58,484 nt of DNA from Cafeteria roenbergensis (lineage: Eukaryota > Sar > Bigyra > Bicosoecida > Cafeteriaceae), in contig VLTN01000102.1 in NCBI GenBank assembly GCA_008330645.1, positions 1-58,484 on the forward strand. Reading direction: 5' to 3'. The position numbers were made by a program, and so were the translations under genes. A model generated the notes under the pieces. It was not told where the DNA came from. It saw only the letters and a list, made by a program, of their open reading frames with translations, and ran no database searches. Below are positions 47,901 to 57,863 of this stretch, one piece after another. The number at the start of each line of letters is the position of its first letter. Position 1 is the stretch's first letter.

Positions 47901-50900
47901 CGACGACCACGCCGACCCCGACCCCGAGCCCGAGCATCACCCCGTCGAGCACCGCCACGCCGACGACCACGCCGACCCCGACCCCGAGCTCGAGCATCAC
48001 CCCGTCGAGCACCGCCTCGCCGACGACCACGCCGTCTCCGACCCCGAGCTCGAGCATCACCCCGTCGAGCACCGCCTCGCCGACGACCTCGCCAACCTCG
48101 ACCCCGAGCTCGAGTGCCACCTCGTCGGGCACCTCCTCGCCGACGGCCACGCCGACGAGCACGCCGTCTAGCAGCCCTGCACCGCCGCTTCCGGCGCGCC
48201 TGGACATTATAGAAGTGAGTGGCGCTGCAGCGGAGGGCGGCCACGGGGCCTCATACACTGTTCGTCTTTCTGACCCGCCAGGCTTTGCCGTGAACATTGC
48301 TCCGGTCGCCTCCTTCTCTGCCAGCGGCGCGCCTCTTCCGGCCGGCCAGCTCTCGCTCCGCAATGCCAGCGGCGCCGCCATCGCCTCCGTCACCCTGGAC
48401 GCCTCCAACTGGGACACTGGGGTGACCGTGACGGTTGTCATCGGCGACGACGACATCGACATGGGCGCCTCCTTCGGCGTGACCGTGGCGCACGTGCTTG
48501 AGAGCGCCGACCCGCGCTTCACCGGAGAAGCCGCGGTCCAAACAGGCGTCAGCATCACCGTGGCGGACAACGACCAGGCCGGGGTGACTATGCAGCTCGT
48601 CGACGGCGCGTCTGCCCCCGTGACCAGCCTTGAGCTGACCGAGGACAGCGCCTCCTCTACCGGTTTCATCCGTGTGGCGCTGGCCACCGTGCCGTCGGTG
48701 CCCCAGGCGTCCATCACCGTGCGCCTCACCGCCTCGGCCGACATCTTCCTGCGCACCGTGTCCGGCGCCGCGTCCGTCTTCCCCACCATCTCCGTCACCT
48801 TCATTCCCGGCCAGCGGAGCATCGACGTGGCCATTTGCCAACCCAGCAACAACGTGGACGAGCCCGACGTGCCCAGCGTGCAGGTGTCCCTCACGCTCGG
48901 CGGCCTCGGCGTCGTCGTCCGCGCCGCCGAGTATGCCAGCCTGGCCGACGTGGAGCTGTCCCAGACGCTCTCCCTGGTGGACGACGACACCTTCGCCGTG
49001 CTTGCGGCCTTTGGCTCCGCGGCCAACATCGGCGCCACCCTCTGGCCCCGGCGCCGATGCCACCTTCAAGCTTGGCTCCACTGTGGACGAGTCCCCGGCA
49101 TACACCTCGGCCTTCGGGGCGGAGGTCTCCGAGGGCGCCTCTGACGCGACCGGCGTGGCTCTCCTCTACGTGAAGCTGCAGGCCGCGCCCCCCGCCGGCC
49201 AGAGCGTGCTCGTGCGTCCCAGCAGCGTGAACGAGCGCCTCACAATGCTCACCGGTGCCGACGCGACCGCCGCCGGCGCGTCACACTACGGCGCCGCCTT
49301 TTTCACGAGGGCAACTGGAACGCCCCTCAGGTGCTCGCCTTCGCAGCCGTTGACGACTTCGTGGCGCTTCGCCGCGGCACGTCTGAGTTCTCCAGCTCCG
49401 ACCCTGCCGGCACCTTCGAGATGGTGCGCGTGCAGCTCAGCGTCGACCCTGAGTTTTCCACTGCCGAGAGCTACATCGGCGCTGCCGCAGGCACCGTGGC
49501 CGCCATCGTCAAGCGCAACGACGATGACCGCAACGCCGTGGCCATGCTTGGCCTTGATGGCTCGCCGCTCCCCGCTGCGGATAGCGAGAGCCCCGTGGCT
49601 GCCAGCCTTACCGAGGGCACCTTCGACTCGGCGACCGAGGTCCTCGTGGCGCTCTCCTCCCGGCCAATGGGCGACCAGGGCGTGACCGTGTCGCTGTCGG
49701 CGCTGAGCCCCCGCGTGGTTGCGCAGCCGTCCACCGTGACGCTCACCGCAGACAACTGGCAAACGGGCGAACCGGTTCGCATCGAGGTTGTCGACGACTC
49801 GCTGGCGCAGCCGGCAAAGGACACCGTCATCGTCGTTGCGGCGGCAAGCTCTGGCGACGGCTTCGAGGGCTACTCCGAGGCGTCCACCACCGTGGCTGTC
49901 TATGACGATGACTCTGCCCTGCCGATGATCGGCGGCGCGATGCCAGGCCATGTCCTCAGCACCCCGCTCCACGAAGGCGCCAGCTCCACACTCAGCCTCT
50001 CTCTGGGAGCGGCGTTCCCCGACTCCTCACACCCGTTTTGGTTTTGGTGACGGCACCTGCTTTCAATGGAGGTGTGGCTGCGACCGTGTCACCGTTAACT
50101 GCTTCTCTTGCCTTCACCGCCGCAGGTGCTGCTGGCGCCCAGGACATAGACGTCACCGTCCCGGACGATCAGGTGGCTGGAGACGGATCTGCTCAAGTCT
50201 GCGTGTCCATCGTCGCTTCGGAGGCCGCTGCTTATGCTGCTGTGACGGAGCAACAGTGCTTCACGGCCGTTGTGCGCGACGATTCCGACGTTGCAGGCCT
50301 GAGCGCGGCTGCGGTGGATGATACGTTCGCCAGCGCGACCGCGGCCGTTGCTGGAAACATCCTTGCCGGGGGTTCGCTGGTCGCGACAGAGACCATCCCC
50401 GGCCTGCTGAGCGTGCGCCTCACGTCCATGCCTCGCGGCGTCGTCTCGTTGTCGCTCGCCGTGCGCTCTGCCACCGAGTCTGTGGTGGGAGGCGATCCTG
50501 TCGCCATCGCCGAGTCCGGCATTTGCCTTGTCGCCCGACTCCGTCACCTTCACGCCCAACAACTGGGACACCCAGCTGAATGTTGAAGTGAGCTCCACCG
50601 CTGATGGTGTCGTCGGCGCAGTCCGTTCCGCCCAGATCGCTGCCAGCGTGGCCGCCCCTCAGGATCCGGAGTACGACTCCCTGCCGGAGCTGTCCGCACT
50701 GCTTCGCGTGGACGACGTCGACAAGCTGGAGTCCAGCGCCCCAGTGGTCCGCGCGGTGAGCGGCCAGGCTGCCACGCTCGTCGACGCCGCCTCCGGAGTG
50801 GTCACCGTGGTCGCCGCCGAGGGATCGTCCGTCGTCGTTGGCGTGCGGCTCGCAGCCCGCCCCATGATTGGAATGGAGGTGGTGCTCACTGCCTCCAACA

Positions 50901-53900
50901 CCGAGACCGACACCGTGTCCCACAGCCTTTCCCGCCGCCGGCCTCGTGTTCGGCCGGGACAGCTGGCTGACCGAGCAGACCTTCACGGTCACCGTGGCCA
51001 ACGACGACGTGGCGCGGGACTACGTGGCGGCACTTGTGGTCACGGCAACTGCCCGCGGAGTTGGCTCCGGCGCCAACGTGGACGTGTCCGACCTGTGGAC
51101 CACCTCGCAGACCGCTGTCAACCTGGCTGTGGAGAACGACGACGACGCCGAGATTGTGATCAGCAGCCTCGCCGCCCCCCGCCGTCAGCGTCCCCGTCGG
51201 CGGCTCTCTGGAACTCAGTATTTTTGGCCGGCTCGAAGCCCACCGGTGACGTCACTGTGACGCTCGTCAAGGGCCCCGACACTGGCTGCGATGCCGTGTC
51301 GATCAGCCCCGCCACCGTGACCTTCACCACCACCGACGGCCCCGCAGCTGCGGCCAAGGTCGTGACCGTCACCCCCAGCGGCACCACCGCTGCCACGTGC
51401 GGCATCAACGCCCTTGTCACGGCCTCGGACGCTTCCGAGTTTGCCGTCGGGTCCGCCGCCCGGCTTGGCTCCACCGCTGGCCCGTCCACCTCGGCGACCG
51501 GCATCACCGTCAGCGTGATCAGCGCCGGCCTCACGACGTCTGCTTCCACCATCCGCCTGACCGAGGGCGGCGCTGCCGGCTCCTACACGGTGGGCCTCGT
51601 CTCCTCAGACGTCGGCGGCTCGGTTGCGCTCACTGCCACCCCCAGCTCCGGCGTCGGCCTGGCCTCGCCCTACGCCAACCTGGTGCTGACCGGTGACGCC
51701 AGCTTCGCGCTCTCCTCCGCAGCCCTCACGCGCGCCGTGCAGTTTGCCGCCGCCAACGACGACCGCGCCTTCGCCCTGCGCGTGGTGACCGTCTCGCACG
51801 CCTTCACCCCGGAGGGCGCCGCGGCGTCCACCATGGAGGTCACCGTGCTCGCGGAGGACTTCGAGGACGCCCCCGGCGTGTTCGTGACTGCCGCTGACGG
51901 CGCATCCAGCGTCGTGGTGGACGAGCTCGCGTCCGGGGCCACGGCCAGCCTCTCTGTGCGCCTCGGCTCCATGCCCGGCGCCGCTGTGACTGTGTCGCTC
52001 GTCGAGCTGGTGGGCGCCCAGGAGGCCACCGGGGCCGATGCCGCTCTCAGCTTCTCGCCGGCCAGCGTGGTCATCCAGCCGGCCGACTGGAACACCGCGG
52101 TGTCCGTGACCGTTGTCCTGCGCTGGCAGCGACGCCGCGCTCGGGGACCGCGCCCGCACCATTGCCGTGCGCACCACCTCGACGGACGACTCGTACGCCC
52201 TCGACGGCGTGGAGTCCACCACCCCGCGCGCTGCCACCACCCAGCTGGCGGACGGCTCCATCATCCGCAACGTTCGCTCCCTGCCGCGCATCGCCGCGAA
52301 CGTGCGCGACACCGATGTCGCGGCCGTGCACTTTGCGGCCGCGGCGCCCGCCCCTACGCCCCTCAAGGAGAGCGCCGCTGCGTCCGCCAGCGCCCCTGGC
52401 CACTCGGCCGTGCTCGGCAGCGTGTCCCTCTCGGCCAAGCCCCGAGGCAACGTGGTGATCGACGTCACCGGCGACGCGTCCGTGACCGCCTCTCCCGCGA
52501 AGCTGACCTTCACGGCCGCCAACTGGAAACATGCCCCAGGATTGTGTCGGCCTTCGCCAAGGACGACAAGTTCGCCCAGGGCACGCACACCGGCCGCCTG
52601 TCCATGTCCGTCAACGCCCAGCAGACTGCGGACCGCGGCTTCCTTGCCTCGCTCACCCTGCCCAGCCCCAGCATCGCGGTCGAGGACGATGACATGCCGT
52701 CAGTCGCCCTCGTCAGCGCCACTGGAAGCGCCCAGCAGATCGCCGAGGGCGCAGCGAGCCGCCAGCTTCTCAGTGTCTACCGGTGCGGCCCCCTTCGTGA
52801 CCGGCAGTGCCGGCTCCGGTGCCGGCTCCGTGACCCTGCAGCTCGAGGTCTCGTCTGGATACTGTGCTTCTGTTGACGACGGCGTGCTTGCCGGAAGCGA
52901 GGCTGATGCGCAGGCCGCGTTCCGCCTGGCTGCCGACTTCACCAGCGCCTGCTTTGACGTCACAGACTGCGTCTCTACAACTGGCGCAACGACCCAATGC
53001 GTCGCTGGCCTGCTGCCGCACCCGACCATCGCGGTGCGGTCGCGCGACGGCTTCTCGTCCGTCCCTGGCTCCACGATCACCTTCTCCGAGGCGGACGGCA
53101 TGACTGAAGTGCCGCGCGTCGTCACTGTCTCGGTTGCAGACGACTCCGTCGCCGTGGGTGGCGTCTTCGCGTTCAGCCTCCGCGCCGTGGTCGACGCGCT
53201 GCAGAGCAACGACGCCGGCTGCCAGGCCCTGGTCACCGGCTCGGATGCAGAGGCCGCCTTCTCCGCGACGGACAACAACGTGATCGGGCTTGTGTCGCGC
53301 ATCGCCAATTCGGAAGCTGCGCCGGGCACGCCCATGATGCTGGCTGAGGCCGAGTTCGGCGAGTCGGACGCCGAAGGAGCCTTCTTCGTGGAGCTCAGCT
53401 CGCAGCCTCGCGCCGCGGTCTTGTGCTCGGTGGCTGCTCCCGCTGACCAGCTGACTGTCTTCCCCGATGTCCTGGCCTTCGACGAGCGCTCGTGGGAAGA
53501 TGTCATGCTCATCGAGGTGTCAGCCGTGGACGACGAGATCGCGGAGGCGCGCCCCCACGCTGCCAATGTCACGCTGGCTTGCGAGTCGGCCGACCCGCGT
53601 ACGACGGGCTCACCGCCGCCTTGCGAGTGAGCATCATGGACGACGACGAGGCCGGCGTGCTCCTTGAGCGCGAGGAGCCCATTTCTGTCGGCACTGGATC
53701 TGCCGAGCAGTCCGTCTTTCATCCGTGCCGTCGACCCGGCGTCCGACGTGTGGACCACGGAGGCGTGCATCGCCGTCTGCCAGAACAGCATCAACGCGTG
53801 CCGCGGGACGTGTGCAACGTGTTCAGCTACCCAAGGCCAGCGCACCCTTCCTCGTTGCCGTGGAGGGCGGCGCGACCGACGTGGTGGCCGTCTCGCTCAC

Positions 53901-54022
53901 ATCCGAGCCCACTGCACCCCGTGACCGTGCGCGTGCCGAGCGTGATGCAGGTCATCACCGGAACTGTGGTCGCGGACGCGTGCGTCGCTGGCCCCGCGGG
54001 CTCCGGCCAGAGCGGCGTGTCT
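44979..54022 (+). pseudogene. Giant cell-surface protein gene, copy B, truncated by mobile element
   Basis: Same gene as 11,438-29,080: signal-peptide exon 44,979-45,056, intron 45,057-45,283, then exon 2. It includes the Ser/Thr/Pro stalk and about 5.8 kb of Calx-beta-like repeats, then stops where the AT-rich element starts after codon TCT at 54,020-54,022. The REJ-like part, second stalk and membrane anchor are therefore missing. Frame breaks against copy A include about 49,039, 49,305, 50,031, 50,524, 50,930, 51,176, 51,222, 52,113, 52,530, 52,755, 53,598, 53,718, 53,803 and 53,832. Most are single-base changes in homopolymers, and they become denser toward the insertion. This could be decay after inactivation or low read support at an insertion haplotype. 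Confidence 0.85.
45616..48170 (+). repeat. 60-base tandem repeat encoding Ser/Thr/Pro-rich stalk, copy B
   Basis: Same array as 12,075-14,206 but 432 bases longer, which is 144 codons, so the length change keeps the frame. Most units encode the Ser/Thr/Pro form. Two stretches (about 45,890-46,300 and 47,270-47,390) leave and re-enter that frame. Higher-order blocks alternating [16 protein letters not shown] and [13 protein letters not shown] variants recur, showing expansion by multi-unit duplication. Confidence 0.9.
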
Positions 54023-54078
54023 CCCCCCGAAGAATGGAAATGAATTTCATTTCTTCAATAACCGCCGACGGCGGTTAT
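54023..54078. repeat. Left element terminus with two adjacent hairpins
   Basis: The element starts with six C (54,023-54,028). Next is an imperfect hairpin (54,029-54,056), with left arm GAAGAATGGAAATGA and right arm TCATTTCTTC. A perfect palindrome follows at 54,058-54,078, with 10-base arms ATAACCGCCG and CGGCGGTTAT around one A. Palindromes at the very tip suggest sites for terminal folding, integrase or replication-initiator binding. Confidence 0.7.
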
Positions 54079-54189
54079 ATCCCCTTACGGACACACCTAG
54101 GGGCTTTTATCTAACGGGTCATCCATCAAACGGGTTATCCACCACAGCTCCCCTTTTATGATTCCCCTTTATATATTGACCCATGACGA

Positions 54190-54440
54190 CACCGAGGACA
54201 CCCCAAGACACCATAAATTTTAGGTGTCCCACCCCCATAAAATCATATATTGAAAAAATAAATTAATTTTGTGATGGTTTCCTTCTAAAAATCCCCGTCA
54301 AATTTTAAACCATCTAATATTTTATACCCCCTATAGACAAAAGGACACTGGGGACACTAAAAAATATAATAAAATTTAATTTATATATAATATAGAAAAG
54401 TTTTTTAGGGGTGTCCTGTCCTGTCCGTCCTGTCCCCACC
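54190..54440. repeat. TGTCC/GGACA motif cluster near element left end
   Basis: At least eight copies of TGTCC or its complement occur in about 250 bases: 54,195 and 54,222 (facing each other as an inverted pair), 54,342 and 54,351, and a tandem group TGTCCTGTCCTGTCC then TGTCC at 54,411-54,436. They lie in the non-coding leader before the helicase gene. Iteron-like protein-binding sites are a reasonable guess; function is unknown. The rest of 54,079-54,579 shows no gene. Confidence 0.6.
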
Positions 54441-54580
54441 CTGGTCTCCATCATGTGAGAGTGCGAAGCGATAATAAAAATTAAAGCTTCAGTTTTAATT
54501 TATCCTTTTTCAAACACTGTACGGTTCTTAAAGTTATGGCTCCACAAATCTTACCACAATAATTACAAATTTTAATTAAA

Positions 54581-54637
54581 TCTCTAGGACAAAATTAAAA
54601 AAATGGGTTAAAGAAAAAAAAACTATAGTATTATATA
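54581..54637 (+). promoter_or_regulatory. Promoter-like block upstream of element helicase gene
   Basis: TCTCTAGGACAAAA begins 57 bases before the ATG, followed by TGGGTTAAAGAAAAAAA, then CTATAGTATTATATA directly before ATGAAC. The same ordered blocks recur before the gene at 57,864. A TCTA core in an AT-rich setting is the known mavirus/CroV late-promoter signature. Confidence 0.65.
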
Positions 54638-56651
54638 ATGAACTTTAAAAAATTTAATGTCTTTAAAAGATATGCTCACCATACACGAAGATGCCCGCCG
54701 ACTCTGATAGAAATAGGTACCATCATCTCAAACGCGTTAAAAATGGAATTAAATATTGTAGAGGGTAAATTATACAAGCTCAACGAGACAAATGTTTATG
54801 ATCCGCTCACTAAATCATCTGATGATACTTTAACAGGGGCTATTACTAAATATTTATCTCAAAGCTTTGGAAAATTAACAAATACGGAACTACAAACCTT
54901 AAAACTAAAGCTTATAGAAGGAAACCCAAATAAAACACCTGACCAATTATTAAAAGCCTTCAAAATGATTTTAAATAATACTTTTATAAAACGGAACATT
55001 TCAAGCATAAGAAGCAACTTAACATATGATATAACATTTAACGATGACCCAGACGGAATCCATTTCCAAAACGGAAGATTTAATTTACTAAATAATACAC
55101 TTGAAGAGCGAACTAAACCATGCTTTATTAATCAATATATAAAGAGGGATTTTATTAACCAAAAAGAAGAGACTATCAAACTGGTTGAACTCCAAAATTG
55201 ACCAACTCTTCAGGGAAAAAGAGGCCCGCGAATATTGTCTCCATATGCTAGGGGGTATGCTTTCTGGGAGAGTATGTGCTAAGCAAGAGTTTTTAGTAAA
55301 TTACGGTCAAGGAGCCCGCGGGAAATCAACCCTTTATAATTTCATAAATGCTGCTGTCAGTGATGTTTATTTTCAATGCTTAAAAAATGATACTTTCTCA
55401 AACCACAACAACAATAAAGATAAATCACTCAACAGCTTTAACAACTACACAAGATATTATTTTTTAAATGAGATAGAACACACCCGATCATTAAATACCG
55501 ATTTAATTAAAAGTGTAGGTAGATGGAAAAATACAAACTAATAAACTTTATCAAGATGGTACCTTTAAAACTAGAACTCAAGGTACCTTAATTTTTGTTT
55601 CAAATCATAATGATAAACTTTAAAACCGATTCAGGAATAGAAAGAAGATTAAAAGGCTATGAATATAAAAACGAGTTTACAGATGATAAAACACGGAGTA
55701 AATAATGATACGGTTATATTTAAAAGATGAGAAACTTTTTAATGCCGAAGAAAATTTTACAGATGAACAAAAAAATGCTATGTTTTATATTCTTTCTTCT
55801 CAACTTGTAAAAGAAAATGTACCAACCATTCCAGAATGCTTTACAAGTGTGACGGATGATATTGTAGATGCAAATGATGAATGGGCCCATTTCATAGAAA
55901 AATATTTAATAGAAGAAAAAGGGGCTAAGGTACATATTGATTATATTATAGAAAATGTACGTTTGGAATATCCTACAAAAAAGAACATCGGACGGTCTCA
56001 AGTTTTAAGCGAACTAAAAGACAAAGGCTTTAATTATAATAGAAAGCTTAAGTGCCCAGGATATAATGGTTATGGATGCTTTATAGATTACAAACCAAGA
56101 GAAAAAATTGAAGGAGACGAACCCGACTTTATTGATGATGACCCAGACGACCATAAAAGAAGCATAGCCGACTGCGAAAAGATAATCAAACAACAAGCCG
56201 AAGAAATTGAAAAGCTTAAAAAAACTACTTGAACAACATCAATTAAATAAATTATCCATAACTCAAGAAATTAAAAAGGAAGTAGAACAAAAAGCACCAG
56301 TAGAACCCGAAAGAAATTGAAAGCGACAGTGATGATGAAGAACCGCCAAAAGTCAAACAAGTACCAAAAATTAAACCAGTAAAAACTAAAAAAATATCAA
56401 TGAGAGCCGCAGCTGTACCTGTCAAAGAAGAGAAAGAAAATAAAAACATAACATCAACCACTGTTCAAGCTTCTAAAATAATCAATCCTGAATTAAAAGA
56501 AAAGAAAACAAGAAAACCAAGAGCCAAAAAAAGAAACCAAAGAAACCAAAGAAACCAAAAAAAACCCACAACAATAAAAGCCAAAACCGGCAAAAAATCG
56601 GTATTTCATTTTAAATTATTAACTAACTTTAATTATATTCAAACAATATAA
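54638..56651 (+). pseudogene. SF3 (D5-like) helicase of the virophage-like element, frameshifted
   Basis: Replicative DNA helicase of virophage/NCLDV D5 type. The N-terminal part reads cleanly from ATG 54,638 to about 55,190. The ATPase part then continues in another frame: LGGMLSGRVCAKQEFLVNYG, Walker A as GQGARGKST (55,305-55,331), an acidic Walker B-like FLNEIEH, and the SF3 motif C/sensor as GTLIFVSNHND. Further shifts occur near 55,540, 55,622, 55,700, 56,225 and 56,318. The C-terminal part holds an acidic DEPDFIDDDPDD patch, a short coiled coil (CEKIIKQQAEEIEKLKK) and a Lys/Arg-rich tail ending at TAA 56,649-56,651. Restored length would be roughly 670 residues. It converges on the integrase gene, whose stop is nine bases away. 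The frames add up to one protein, so the breaks are small indels, not separate genes. Confidence 0.85.
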
Positions 56652-56660
56652 TTAAATTTA

Positions 56661-57749
56661 CTAATTTATTTTATAAAATCTCTTCTCTAATTTGCTTAAA
56701 TTGATCCGTCCCAACTCACTAATTAAAAAAGTTCTATCCTGCCAAAGGCTGGTCCTTTTCCTCTTTCAAATCCTTGATATTTTAACTAAAAAACTGTACC
56801 TTCCTTTTTGTTTTCGTTTATTTAAAAACTTTTCAATTTTATAAACTCCATCTGGTAGTTCTTCTTCCTCATCTCACTCTCACTTTCACCTCATTATTTA
56901 AGGGTTCTATTTGTTTTTTAGTATATGCACTCTGTCTTTTGATTAACCATATATAAAGGGGGAGTATTAGGTTTTAAAATTACGTTCTCTATTTCATATA
57001 CTTTCGGGTCATATTTATATCGTTACTTCTAACTTTTTAGTCGGGTAAGGTTCTCCGTTTAAGGATGGACCGGGATGCTCTAAAGGAATTCGTACCTTAT
57101 CATCTACTTTTAATAATTCACAAGCATCACCCTTACATTTAGGGTACTCCATTTTGTCAGGAGGTTTAATATTTTCTTGTGATTTGTTATAAACTTCTAA
57201 CAATGTCGGGCAGTAAATCAACCCATTTAAACTCCTTATTTTTTTAACATTCCTTTATTTTGATAAACACCTACTAATTTTCCAATTATAAAATTAATAT
57301 TCTCTACCAGTCCATTTTGACGGCTTCTATAAGGTTTAGTATATTTAATAGATGAATTTTTAGACTTGAAATAATCAACTACATTTTTATTTTTTAAACT
57401 CTGGACCATTATCAAATTGAATAATCGCGGGAGGTGTTAAACCAATCATTTTTATAAATTTCTTTAAATGCTTTAACTATTTCTTCCCCGTTTAATGGTT
57501 TTTAAGGGATAAGCTCCTCTTTTTCTATTGTAATCAGGCCACTACTAAACATACTTTAAAACCGTTTTTATCTGCTGGTAAATATAGGACGTCCGCCTGT
57601 TGGTGTACATTTAGTTTTAAAATAGGAACATGAAACACGATTAGGTGATGAATCTTTATTAAGGTCTTTAGAAATTTTTAAAAATTTTTTTCTTCTTTAT
57701 TAAATCCCAAATCCTGTGCTAGTTTTAACCAAAAATTATTACTACTCAT
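56661..57749 (-). pseudogene. Retroviral-type (rve, DDE) integrase with C-terminal chromodomain, heavily frameshifted
   Basis: Read from ATG at 57,749 to TAG at 56,661-56,663, about 360 residues once frames are joined; only the last third forms a clean ORF (57,015-57,221). Catalytic core: first Asp in QQADVLYLPAD (near 57,590), second Asp in QFDNGPEF (57,398-57,419), and Glu in RQNGLVEN (near 57,303). The second Asp and the Glu are separated by exactly 35 residues, the DD35E spacing. An SH3-like region follows (LLKVDDKVRIPLEHPG), then a chromodomain (LPDGVYKIEKFLNKRKQKG, SFLVKYQGF, near 56,730-56,870). Mavirus integrase is known to carry a chromodomain, which may direct insertion to chromatin. 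At least eight frame changes are needed, mostly in A/T runs. It is divergent from the gene at 57,864. Confidence 0.85.
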
Positions 57750-57775
57750 ATAATATATAATAGAATTTAATATAT
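57750..57775 (-). promoter_or_regulatory. TCTA promoter-like sequence before integrase start
   Basis: On the minus strand the bases just before the ATG read TTCTATTATATATTAT, a TCTA followed by an AT-rich run that leads straight into the start codon. It resembles the CTATAG-TATATA-ATG arrangement of the two plus-strand element genes but lacks their TCTCTAGGACA upstream block. Confidence 0.45.
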
Positions 57776-57799
57776 AAATATTTTATAAATTTAAAATAA

Positions 57800-57863
57800 T
57801 CTCTAGGACAAAAAATAAATGTATGGGTTAAAGAAAAAAATTATTTATCTATAGTTATATATA
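57800..57863 (+). promoter_or_regulatory. Promoter-like block upstream of third element gene
   Basis: TCTCTAGGACAAAAA starts 64 bases before the ATG, then TATGGGTTAAAGAAAAAAA, then TCTATAGTTATATATA and ATGAAC. Order and sequence match the helicase leader at 54,581-54,637, with slightly different spacing. Confidence 0.65.

Larger units (their letters stand above)
33574..54022 (+). repeat. Large direct repeat, copy B (interrupted by mobile element)
   Basis: Second copy of 1-20,044. It ends exactly where the AT-rich element starts. It differs from copy A by scattered homopolymer indels, a 432-base longer Ser/Thr-coding tandem repeat, and a run of real substitutions from about 51,520 onward. The copper ATPase and CTR genes are intact here but frameshifted in copy A. 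The giant gene is intact over much of copy A but heavily frameshifted here. Confidence 0.95.

Noticed and set aside
45616-48170. Regularly spaced repeats suggesting a CRISPR array
   Set aside because: The units are contiguous coding tandem repeats with no unique spacers, inside a eukaryotic exon.
54023-54040. Terminal inverted repeat call for the element
   Set aside because: The right end is outside the window, so an inverted repeat cannot be shown; only local hairpins can.
55185-56232. Separate small genes in the element (55,185-55,541, 55,705-56,232, 56,400-56,651)
   Set aside because: Their translations follow one another as a single helicase protein, with motif order preserved and short bridging text in other frames.
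56014-56461. Minus-strand frames inside the helicase gene
   Set aside because: Short Phe/Ser/Val-rich translations, antisense to Lys/Glu-rich coding sequence, typical shadows.
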